NCBI RefSeq assembly: GCF_003001675.1
Contig: NZ_PVYW01000010.1
Location: 186,001 to 250,000 of the forward strand
DNA: 64,000 nucleotides
Source: Cohnella sp. SGD-V74
GTDB taxonomy: Bacteria; Bacillota; Bacilli; Paenibacillales; Paenibacillaceae
Direction: 5' to 3'
In this document: piece after piece, positions 9,789 to 17,525 of the stretch
Layout of the letters: each line of letters opens with the position of its first letter
Position numbering within the stretch: the first letter of the stretch is position 1
Translations under genes and position numbers: made by a program
Notes under the pieces: generated by a model
Databases searched by the model: none
Told to the model about the DNA's origin: nothing
What the model saw: the letters and a program-made list of their open reading frames with translations, nothing else

Positions 9789-9881
9789 CAAGCATTAAGG
9801 CAGGATTGCCCGGGCATCGCTTACGAGGTAACATTAAACGTAATGATCGTACATCTGGAGCTCGAATGGGGCTTAGGCTCA

Positions 9882-10144
9882 ATTCATAACGTTACGGCGT
9901 AGTGCTAATTGACCGACTCAGACTCAGGTGCCGGCCAATAGAGTGATGGGATAACGCTATCTCTTCCCTATGCCCACGAGATCGCCTCTGTCCAATGAAA
10001 TAGGGTTACGCCATAACGTTAACCCACCTTCAACCCGCCGGTCAGCCAATCAATAACGTTATCCCATCGTCCTATGCCATTTCTTGTGATTCCATTGCCA
10101 GCAATTGTAGATAGCTCTTCGAGGGATTAGCTTAACCTGACAAC
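9882..10144 (-). repeat. 265-bp dispersed intergenic repeat, copy 1
   Basis: This segment matches 52233-52498 in inverted orientation. Both hold four TAACGTTA-type palindromic cores at the same spacings (40, 62 and 65 bp). Here the cores are at 10054, 10014, 9952 (TAACGCTA) and 9887. Shared blocks include CCCATCGTCCTATGC, CTCTTCCCTATGCCC and CTTAACCTGACAAC. Read on the minus strand, the copy starts 30 nt after the stop of the permease gene at 10174. No open frame in it looks like a gene. The rest of 9731-10173 holds only the hairpin at 9735 and the 13-bp match at 9776. Confidence 0.85.
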
Positions 10145-10173
10145 GTTGACAATCCCAACCCATTCCACCCCAG

Positions 10174-11052
10174 CTACCCCTTCACCGACCCGATCGTCAG
10201 ACCTTTCACGAAGTAACGCTGCAGAACCGGGTACAGCAGCACGATCGGCCCGATCGTGACGAGCGTCGTCGCCATCCGGATCTGGTACGTCGGCGCTTGC
10301 AGAGCGATGCCCGCTCCCGACGGGATAAGGTTTTTCGCCGCTTCGAGGTTGGACACCATTCTTCTTAAAATCATTTGCAGCGGGAACTTGTTTTCCTCGC
10401 TCAGGAACAAGATGCCCATGAACCAATCGTTCCAATAGATAAGCGCGTAGAACAGCCCGACTGTTGCCAGAATCGGCTTCGAGATCGGCAGCACGAGCTG
10501 GATGAAGATCCGGACTTCCCCGGCCCCGTCGATCCGCCCGGCCTCCTCGAGCTCTTCCGGCACGGTGCGGAAGAAGCTGACCATCAGGAAGACGAGGAAC
10601 GGCTGCACCGCCAGCGGCAAAATGAGCGCGGCCAGCGTGTCGGACAGCTTGAGCCAGTTGGAGATCAGAATATAGAACGGCACCATGCCCCCGTTGAACA
10701 GCATCGTGAAGTAGACGTAGAACGAGATGGCGTGGCGCAGGCGGTTGCGGCGGTTCGCGATCGAATAAGCCAGACTGGCGCTGACGAGAAGTCCGAGAAC
10801 CGTGCCGGTTGCGGTAATGAACAGCGTAATGCCGTAGCTGCGCAGCAGCGCGCCCGACTGGAGCAGAATCCGGTAGGCTTCGAAGTTCAAGCCTTTGGGC
10901 AGCAGGCTGTAGCCTTCGTTGATCAGAATTTGTTCGTCGGTCAGCGAGCCCGATACCATGAGCAGGAAGGGAATCAGGCAGAACGCGGCGAAAAGGGTGA
11001 TAAACCCCCAAGAGAACGCAGTCATCATACGGTCCGATTTCGTGGCTATCAT
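10174..11052 (-). CDS. Carbohydrate ABC transporter permease (YtcP/LplC type)
   Basis: 292 residues with about six membrane helices, the second permease of a sugar or oligosaccharide importer of the CUT1 class. The cytoplasmic EAA loop is visible as EELEEAGRIDGAGEVRIFIQ followed by LPISKP, where the ATPase docks. The C-terminus RYFVKGLTIGSVKG is typical of the family. It lies 16 bp after the partner permease (11069-11989) and is surely co-transcribed with it. No ATPase gene is nearby; systems of this class commonly borrow a shared MsmX-type ATPase, which is inference here. The likely solute-binding partner is the lipoprotein at 15605-17203. Confidence 0.92.
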   Translation of the reverse strand: MIATKSDRMMTAFSWGFITLFAAFCLIPFLLMVSGSLTDEQILINEGYSLLPKGLNFEAYRILLQSGALLRSYGITLFITATGTVLGLLVSASLAYSIANRRNRLRHAISFYVYFTMLFNGGMVPFYILISNWLKLSDTLAALILPLAVQPFLVFLMVSFFRTVPEELEEAGRIDGAGEVRIFIQLVLPISKPILATVGLFYALIYWNDWFMGILFLSEENKFPLQMILRRMVSNLEAAKNLIPSGAGIALQAPTYQIRMATTLVTIGPIVLLYPVLQRYFVKGLTIGSVKG

Positions 11053-11068
11053 CTTGCTTCTGTCCTCC

Positions 11069-11989
11069 TTAGAATAGGGCGGAGTCTTGCGAATAGCGCT
11101 TGACGAGGGCGTTCACCGCCACGACGAAAATAAAGCCCATCACCGATTGGAACAATCCGACGGCGGCGGCCATCCCGAAGTCGTTCAGCACCCGCATCGA
11201 ACGGAACACGTACGTATCGATAACGTCGGTCGTCGGATACAGCATCGAGTTGTCGCCGACGATCGCGTAGATCATCGCGAAATCCCCGTTGAATATTTTG
11301 CCGATCGCCAGAATGGTCAGAATGGAGATCGTCGGCACGAGCAGAGGGACGGTAATCCGCCTCATCATCTGGAACCTCGAAGCCCCGTCGATGCGAGCCG
11401 CTTCGTAGATTTCGTCCGGGAAGCTGGTCACGGCGGCCAGGAAGATGATGGACATGTAGCCCGCTCCCTGCCAGACCCGGATCAAGGTCAGAATCCAGGG
11501 CCACAGGTGGGCCTCGTAATACCAGTTGAGCGGCGCGATCCCGAGGCTCTCCAGCCACCCGTCCACCGTCGGATGCATGCCTCCGAGGAACGATTGCACG
11601 AGCATGCCGATGACGACCCAGGACATGAAATACGGCAGGAAAATGAGCGACTGCGCGGTCCGCTTGAACCACTTGACCCGAATCTCGTTAAGCAGAAGAG
11701 CCAGCAGGACGGCGCAGCAAGTCGTGGCGGCAATGAACAGCAGGTTCAGGAAGACGGTGTTGCGGAGCACGAGCAGCAATTTGTCCGTCGTGAAGAAAAA
11801 TTCGAAGTTGCTGAAGCCGACCCAAGGGCTTCCGAGAACGCCTTTGCGAATGTTGAACTCCTTGAAGGCGATGAGAATACCGTACATCGGCACGTAGCTG
11901 AACAGGAACACGAACAAGACGCCGGGCAGCGCCAGCAAATATAGAAAAGGGTAGCGCCCTATTCCGCGCATCCATGTTTTACCGCCCAT
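11069..11989 (-). CDS. Carbohydrate ABC transporter permease (LplB/YteP type)
   Basis: 306 residues, first permease of the importer. The N-terminus MGGKTWMRGIGRYPFLYLLALPGVLFV and the following SYVPMYGILIAFKEFN are hallmarks of the LplB group. The EAA loop is DEIYEAARIDGASRFQMMRR followed by TVPLLVPT. GGAGG lies 7 nt before the ATG at 11989. Together with the permease at 10174 it would form the membrane pore for a mono- or oligosaccharide. It is divergent from the AraC-type sensor-regulator at 12221, the usual arrangement for local substrate control in Paenibacillus. Confidence 0.92.
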   Translation of the reverse strand: MGGKTWMRGIGRYPFLYLLALPGVLFVFLFSYVPMYGILIAFKEFNIRKGVLGSPWVGFSNFEFFFTTDKLLLVLRNTVFLNLLFIAATTCCAVLLALLLNEIRVKWFKRTAQSLIFLPYFMSWVVIGMLVQSFLGGMHPTVDGWLESLGIAPLNWYYEAHLWPWILTLIRVWQGAGYMSIIFLAAVTSFPDEIYEAARIDGASRFQMMRRITVPLLVPTISILTILAIGKIFNGDFAMIYAIVGDNSMLYPTTDVIDTYVFRSMRVLNDFGMAAAVGLFQSVMGFIFVVAVNALVKRYSQDSALF

Positions 11990-12148
11990 AATCGATCCTC
12001 CCGCATAGTTGATGATGCTTGCATCGTAACCCGGTTCGGACCGACCGACTAGCCGCCAATATGCCTAATGACGTCAGAAAACAGCGAAACGGCGGGTTCA
12101 GAAAACAACAAAGCTTTCGAGAAACGCGTTTGCGCTTCCCTGAATCCG

Positions 12149-12172
12149 TATTCGAATTTATAATTTCGAATA
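12149..12172. promoter_or_regulatory. Palindrome upstream of the sensor-regulator
   Basis: TATTCGAA (12149-12156) and TTCGAATA (12165-12172) are perfect 8-bp inverted arms around an AT-only 8-bp spacer that contains TATAAT (12159-12164). A -10 box inside an operator would allow a bound protein to block transcription. It sits 48 bp before the TTG start at 12221 and in the shared upstream region of the permease operon. Confidence 0.5.
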
Positions 12173-12220
12173 GAATGTATGGCAGCGCTTACAGATGAGT
12201 GCCGGAGAGGGGGAAGCGGA

Positions 12221-14569
12221 TTGAAGCTGCTGTCCAGAGCGAAGATCGGCTTGCGAAGACGCAAGACGTTCGTGCAGATGCTCGTCTATTTTATCGTGGC
12301 CAGCGTAGCCGGGCTGACGATCAGCACGTTCTATATGTACTATCAATCCTCCCGCACGATCGTCAAGGAGATCGGCAATCACACGGAAGACTCGATGCGC
12401 AAAGCCGCCCACAGCACCTCCTACATGATGGAATGGACGCTCAGCTACGCCCAGAACTGGAGCCGGGATTCGGCGCTCGTCGCTTACGCGCTCGGCGGGG
12501 AGAAGGATTATTACGAGGATTACAAGATCTGGTCCGCGCTGCGTAAAATTCAAGCGAACAACCCGCTCATCGAATCGATCTACATGCTGAACGATTATAC
12601 GGATACGGTGGTGGATACGCGGAGCGGCATCTATACGCGGGCCGGCTTCTACGACAAGGAAGCGCTCGATATGGTGGCCCCCGCCGAGCTGCAAGGACAT
12701 CGCAAGCTCGTTCCCCGCGGATTGGAGGGCTTGCTGAACGACATTCGGCCTTTCCGCGCCAACCTGCTGACTTACGTATTTCCTTACGAGCCGAATCAAT
12801 CCTCGTCCGCGCTGATCATCAATATCGACGAACGGACGGTCGCCGACCTGATCGGCAGAAATTTCTCCCCTTCCGAAGGCTTGTACATGCTCGTCGACGA
12901 GACGGGGACGATCGTTGCGTCTCCAGGACAGAATCTGTTCCGGACGCGGACCGACTATGCGAACCGGATCGATGCATCGGGGCGCTCCAGCGGCTGGCAG
13001 GAGATCGACGGCCAAGGCAGCCCCTCCCTGCTCGTATTCGCTGACACTTCGTTCACCGGGCACGAAGGCTGGAGGATCGTCTCGATCATTCCGGAGAAGC
13101 AGCTGCTGGGCAACGTTCATGCGCTCCGGAACTGGACGCTGCTGATCTACGTTCCGGTCGTGCTGGCGACTTTGTTCATCGTGTGGCTGCTGGCCAAAAA
13201 GATTTATTTTCCGATTCAAAGACTGGTGCGGGACATCGCGGGAGATCGGAGAGAAGAGCGTGAGGATCAGGAGGAGAGCGAGCTCAGTCTGCTGTCGGGC
13301 GTGTACCGGGATCAAAAATCGCGCCTCGACCGGCTGTCGAATACGTGGCGGCATTACAGGGGAGACGCGAGGAACGCTTTCCTGCGCGGTCTGATCGAGA
13401 AGGAGGCGGAATATCCGGAACGGGAAATGGAGAGAAGGTTCGCCGACCTTGGAATGAGGCTGCCGAGATGGCCCATCCGGCTCGTGCTCGTCCGAATCGA
13501 CGGGTACTGCGATTGGGCTTCGTCGTACACGGAGCAGGAAGTCCGGCTGCTGCGCTACGCGATGGCGAACATCGCCGAAGAGACGATGAAGGGCTACGCG
13601 CTCACCGCCGTCGATCTGGACCGAGACAGAGTCGTGCTGATCGTGGAGACGGAAGCCCGCTCCGAAGCCGAGCTGCTGGAGCATTTGCGGGAGAGCCAGT
13701 CGTCGATCAAGGATTACCTGGAGATTGAGACGAGTCTGACGGTCAGCCCTCCGCTGGAAGATTACGCGGACATGCACGAGGCCTACAAGCTGACGCTGAG
13801 ACAGGCGGAGGAACGCTATTTTCGGGGACGGGGAACAATCGGCGTGGCGAAGGCCGAGCGCCGCGAATCGGCGTCCGCGTACAAATATCCGGAGGAGCGG
13901 GAGAGGAAAATTCTGAACGCGCTGAAGCTCGGAAACGAGGAAGAGACGATCCGGCATCTGCGGACGTTCGTTCGGGAGACGACGGACATGTCGGTGTCCG
14001 AAGGGCAGCTGGCGCTGACCCAGCTTATTCTGAACATCGGCAAGACGATGAATCAGATTCGCAAGTCGGACGCTCTGGGGGATACCTGGGACATTCCGTT
14101 CATTCAAGAGACGATGAGCCGGTTGGAAGTGCTGCAGGCGGTGGAGGAGTGGCTGGAGGAGCGGATGAGAGAGTTTCTGGAGCTTCAGCGCCAGGCGGCG
14201 AACAAGGCGAGCCGCAACGGGCAGATCGTGGCGGAGGCGATCGCGCTGATCGATCTGCAGCTCGCGGACCCGAATCTGTCGTCCAAGTGGGTGGCCGATC
14301 GGATGAAGATGTCGATCAACTATTTGCGGTCGCTGTTCAAGGAGGAGACGGGTCAGCCTCTGGCCGATTATATCGCGAAGAAGCGTCTGGAGCGGGTCGT
14401 CGAGCAACTCGTCGACACCGACCGGACGGTAGAGGAGATCTCGGTGCAGATGGGCTTCCCCGCGATCAACTCTTTCTACGTCGCGTTCAAGAAAAAGTAC
14501 GGCATGACGCCGAATCAGTATCGGAAGGCGTATCAGCAGACTCCGGCGCCGACGCCGTGCGTCGAATAA
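12221..14569 (+). CDS. Membrane-anchored AraC-family transcriptional regulator
   Basis: 782 residues from a TTG start at 12221, preferred over the ATG at 12179 because a GGAGAGGGGG stretch lies 7 nt before it and the protein then begins with the basic leader MKLLSRAKIGLRRRK. One membrane helix (about 17-37, FVQMLVYFIVASVAGLTIS), an extracellular sensor region of about 270 residues and a second helix (about 306-326, LLIYVPVVLATLFIVWLLA) are followed by a cytoplasmic linker. A C-terminal AraC double HTH ends in EEISVQMGFPAINSFYVAFK and KYGMTPNQYR. This is the YesN/YtdP-like one-protein design in which an extracellular ligand, often a sugar or a loaded binding protein, controls DNA binding. It sits between the permease pair and the binding-protein operon and most likely controls both. 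Confidence 0.88.
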   Translation: MKLLSRAKIGLRRRKTFVQMLVYFIVASVAGLTISTFYMYYQSSRTIVKEIGNHTEDSMRKAAHSTSYMMEWTLSYAQNWSRDSALVAYALGGEKDYYEDYKIWSALRKIQANNPLIESIYMLNDYTDTVVDTRSGIYTRAGFYDKEALDMVAPAELQGHRKLVPRGLEGLLNDIRPFRANLLTYVFPYEPNQSSSALIINIDERTVADLIGRNFSPSEGLYMLVDETGTIVASPGQNLFRTRTDYANRIDASGRSSGWQEIDGQGSPSLLVFADTSFTGHEGWRIVSIIPEKQLLGNVHALRNWTLLIYVPVVLATLFIVWLLAKKIYFPIQRLVRDIAGDRREEREDQEESELSLLSGVYRDQKSRLDRLSNTWRHYRGDARNAFLRGLIEKEAEYPEREMERRFADLGMRLPRWPIRLVLVRIDGYCDWASSYTEQEVRLLRYAMANIAEETMKGYALTAVDLDRDRVVLIVETEARSEAELLEHLRESQSSIKDYLEIETSLTVSPPLEDYADMHEAYKLTLRQAEERYFRGRGTIGVAKAERRESASAYKYPEERERKILNALKLGNEEETIRHLRTFVRETTDMSVSEGQLALTQLILNIGKTMNQIRKSDALGDTWDIPFIQETMSRLEVLQAVEEWLEERMREFLELQRQAANKASRNGQIVAEAIALIDLQLADPNLSSKWVADRMKMSINYLRSLFKEETGQPLADYIAKKRLERVVEQLVDTDRTVEEISVQMGFPAINSFYVAFKKKYGMTPNQYRKAYQQTPAPTPCVE

Positions 14570-14605
14570 GCCCGTCCTGCGGGCTTACCTAGCGGGCCTA
14601 TCCGA

Positions 14606-15577
14606 TCAGGCAATGTACAGTTCCTCCCGGGAGCTTTGCTCGTATTCGAGAAAGGGGTCGGGCAGGTGCATGACGTGCGCTTCCGCGTCGCTGGCCCCGA
14701 CGTAGAGAGCCGCCCGGCCGCCGGGAAGCCGCTTGAGGCCTCCGCTGAACAGAATGTCCGTCAGGTCGGGACGCTTGGCGGAGCCGGGCTCGAAATCGCT
14801 GCGCACGGCAATGATCTTCATCGCGGTCCGGGCGCCGGTGTCGGGACGGATGGCGAACGTCATCGGGTAGTAATGGCGATCGCCGGCTTCGTCGTACCGG
14901 GCGATATGCCCGAGTACGCCGATATCCCCGTTGCTCAGCAAGTGCAGCTCGTTCGCCCCGCCCCACTCCTCCGGAATAAACTGATCGTCGTATATCGTCG
15001 CCTGCTCCAACCGCTCAGCGGTCAACTGCTCCAGAGAATCGAGCACCGTGAAGCCGATCTGCCCCAATCCGCCGACGGCGCCCTGCGGCCTCGTGCACAC
15101 CGCGATCCGGCCGTCCGGAAGCTCCAGCAAGCGGATGTCCTTCATCAGATCGGGACCGGTGGCGAAATGCCGCAGCTCGCCCAACGTTTTTCCCCGGAAA
15201 AATACCGTCCGCCAGCAGGAGAAGCCGTTCGGATCGTCCGGGATCGCCCAGGCTTCCACGCCGCCGACGATCCATTCGCCGCCGACGGAGCAGACGAACG
15301 GATCTTGGTAAGGCAGCGAAGGAGCGCCGGGAAGCGGCCGCCACCAGCCGTCCCGTTCGGCGAAGAACACGATCTCCGCGTCCTCGGAGTCGCGGGCTTC
15401 CACCCGCCCGGCGATCACGTCAACGCCTTCCGCCTTGAAGGGGGCGGTAATGTTGTAGACGTCCCGCCCGCCCACCTCCGCGAACCGCAGCTTGAGGGCG
15501 GTTCCCTCAATGCAACTCGCGGCGTACTCCTCCAGCAATTGCATGCACGATTGCGGCCGATGAGAGAGTGTATCCAT
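14606..15577 (-). CDS. DUF1861-type beta-propeller protein (GH130-related fold)
   Basis: 323 residues, soluble, no signal peptide. AAGGA lies 8 nt before the ATG at 15577. Blade-like motifs are visible: AGRVEARDSEDAEIVFFAER, QDPFVCSVGGEWIVGGVE, ELPDGRIAVCTRPQG and EWGGANELHLLSNGDIGVLGHIA. These match my memory of DUF1861, whose five-bladed fold resembles GH43/GH130 glycosidases and phosphorylases. It lies 27 bp after the sugar-binding lipoprotein gene and is probably co-transcribed, so a role in cytoplasmic processing of the imported glycan is the natural inference. No catalytic residue is assigned with confidence. Confidence 0.7.
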   Translation of the reverse strand: MDTLSHRPQSCMQLLEEYAASCIEGTALKLRFAEVGGRDVYNITAPFKAEGVDVIAGRVEARDSEDAEIVFFAERDGWWRPLPGAPSLPYQDPFVCSVGGEWIVGGVEAWAIPDDPNGFSCWRTVFFRGKTLGELRHFATGPDLMKDIRLLELPDGRIAVCTRPQGAVGGLGQIGFTVLDSLEQLTAERLEQATIYDDQFIPEEWGGANELHLLSNGDIGVLGHIARYDEAGDRHYYPMTFAIRPDTGARTAMKIIAVRSDFEPGSAKRPDLTDILFSGGLKRLPGGRAALYVGASDAEAHVMHLPDPFLEYEQSSREELYIA

Positions 15578-15604
15578 ATGCGGTATCCTTGTATCTCCTC
15601 TCGC

Positions 15605-17203
15605 TTATTGAGCTTTGAACTCGTCGTATTGCCGCTGCAGCTCCGCCAAAATTTTGGCGTTGCCCGCTTTCTCGTACCGATCCTTCAATTCCTTGAGCCC
15701 TTTCTCCGCGCTGAGCACGCCCGCCCCGAGCGGCTTCAGAACTTCGTCCTTGATCGGGCTGAGCTGCGCAAATTCGGTTTTGAACGGGTCCGTGTTCGGC
15801 GTGAAGCCGGCGTAGGGCGACAGCAGGAAGTTGTCGGCGTCCCGCGTGAAGTTGAACCACTTCAGATCGTCCGGAATCATATGGTCCGGCGTGCGGGCCA
15901 GGTTCGGCCGCCAAGTGATGACGTAGCCGGGGAACGAATATTGGCTGCCTTCCACGACCGCGTACTTGTCGTCGCCGACCGCCGTCCAGTGCTTGCCCTC
16001 GATGCCGTATTCGAGCAGATCGTGGTTCTCCTTGATCGACAGCCAGTTCATGACGGCCATCACCTTGTCGGGATGCTTGGAGGAGGCCGGCACGCACAGG
16101 AAGTTCCACTGCTTGAAGTCCGAATAGACCGGATCTTCGGGGTTGACGATGACGACTTCCAGCTCGACTCCTGGCACTTTCAGCGCGTCGGTGAATTTCA
16201 GCCCTTCCACTCCGTCTCCGGAGTATTGAATGGCGGCGACCTTGCCCTGGTTGAAGAGGGCGGTGGAGTTTTCCTGCTGAGCGAGGTTTTTCTCCAGGAT
16301 GCCGTCCTTGAAGTAGCGGTTCAGCTTCTTCAGGCTGTCCTCGAAGCCGGGGCGCTCGTAGATCGGATAGATTTTGCCGTCCTTCGTCCCGTTGTAGAAC
16401 ACGTCCATGGCGATCTCCATCACTTTGTTCTCCCCGATCGTCTCGGAGTTGAACAGATTGACGAGACCGTCGGCGTAGCGGCCGTCGGTGGCGAACGGAA
16501 TGATGTTCTTGTCCTGGGCCTTCACCTGATAGAGGAATTGCTCCAACTCGTCGATCGTCTTGATCGGGGACAGGCCGTATTTCTCGCGCAAGTCTTTGCG
16601 GATCAGGAAGCCGCCGATTTTGCCCTGGGAGATGCCCAGAGGGATGCCGTAAATTTTGCCGTTAAACTTGTTCGCTTCCCACATCTGCTGCGGGATCGAG
16701 CTCTGCAGTTCGGGAGATTGGGCGACGAGCTCGTCGAGCTCGATAATGGAGCCGCTGCTGATCATCTGCGAGATGTGCAGCCACGGGGCGTCCAGGAACA
16801 TGTCGAATTCTTCGCCCGCCGAGGCTTTGAGCGTCGTGACGTTGCCGTAGTCGTTCCACCCGATAAATTGGATGTTCAGCGCAGCGCCGATTCCGTCGGC
16901 GACCAGCTTCTTGTTGACTTCCTCCAGCACGAGCTCGAAGTCGACCGGCTTATCTCCGGGAAACAGAGCCTTGAGCTCGACCGGCTCTGCGGACGGCTGC
17001 GCGGAAGGCGACTCCGACGTCTCCGCAGTCGGCGAGGCGGAAGGCGACGAAGAAGGAGAAGCGGAAGGGCTGCTCTCCGACGAGCCGCCGCCCGAACAGG
17101 CCGAGACGAGCAGCAGGACAAGCGCCAGAGCGGCGCCGATCGTTTGGTTGCGCAGGCGTTGCGCGGTCATGCGGTAAAGACGTTTTTTTCCCCCTGATGG
17201 CAA
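15605..17203 (-). CDS. Extracellular solute-binding lipoprotein (LplA type)
   Basis: 532 residues. The start is TTG at 17203 with AAGGAGG 8 nt upstream; an in-frame ATG 11 codons later (MTAQRLRNQ) is the alternative. A lipoprotein signal ends in LLVSAC, so Cys anchors the protein outside the membrane. A Ser/Pro/Ala-rich linker (about 37-70) separates the lipid anchor from the binding domain, which has the family-1 fold features (LPEVV-like opening replaced by FPGDKPVDFELVLEEVNKKL, and IYGIPLGISQGK in the middle). The length fits LplA-class proteins that feed LplB/YtcP permeases, so the partners are likely those at 10174-11989. The following DUF1861 gene is in the same transcript. Substrate not determinable from sequence. 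Confidence 0.9.
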   Translation of the reverse strand: MPSGGKKRLYRMTAQRLRNQTIGAALALVLLLVSACSGGGSSESSPSASPSSSPSASPTAETSESPSAQPSAEPVELKALFPGDKPVDFELVLEEVNKKLVADGIGAALNIQFIGWNDYGNVTTLKASAGEEFDMFLDAPWLHISQMISSGSIIELDELVAQSPELQSSIPQQMWEANKFNGKIYGIPLGISQGKIGGFLIRKDLREKYGLSPIKTIDELEQFLYQVKAQDKNIIPFATDGRYADGLVNLFNSETIGENKVMEIAMDVFYNGTKDGKIYPIYERPGFEDSLKKLNRYFKDGILEKNLAQQENSTALFNQGKVAAIQYSGDGVEGLKFTDALKVPGVELEVVIVNPEDPVYSDFKQWNFLCVPASSKHPDKVMAVMNWLSIKENHDLLEYGIEGKHWTAVGDDKYAVVEGSQYSFPGYVITWRPNLARTPDHMIPDDLKWFNFTRDADNFLLSPYAGFTPNTDPFKTEFAQLSPIKDEVLKPLGAGVLSAEKGLKELKDRYEKAGNAKILAELQRQYDEFKAQ

Positions 17204-17525
17204 TGGAAAGACCTCCTTAACGAAAATGGATGGATTGCGCGATCGTTCGTAATCGGCATACCGAAGCGCAGTTCCAGAGTAGACCGGGACGCCCCTCTTC
17301 GTATATGGCAGAAAGCGACGGCAATGTCAGAAAGAGAGGAGGCGGAGGCTGCAGAAAACAACGCTCCTTCCGAATTCCACGAATCGTCGTTTTCGAGAAT
17401 ACCCGATGCTCCGGGCCGGCCGTTATGATGGCATTGATTCACGTTGCAGGAGGATGGAGCATGCGTTGTCGGAGGGATTGACGGACTATGTATTCTAATC
17501 TTCTACGAGGGGGTTCGGGAAAGCA
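17204..17525. other. Divergent intergenic region
   Basis: 322 bp between the solute-binding lipoprotein (leftward) and the giant SLH protein (rightward). It holds the AAGGAGG of the lipoprotein gene at its left end and a weak GAGGGGG site before 17526. I see no gene, repeat or clear palindrome in it; short open frames on both strands have no start signals. Confidence 0.5.

Noticed and set aside
12158..14407. 749-codon open frame antisense to the AraC regulator
   Set aside because: It is a high-GC shadow frame with Arg/Leu/Pro-rich nonsense; the sense frame has clear membrane helices and AraC motifs.
14636..17197. 853-codon forward frame opposite DUF1861 and the binding protein
   Set aside because: It spans two well-supported minus-strand genes and shows no domain or ribosome site.
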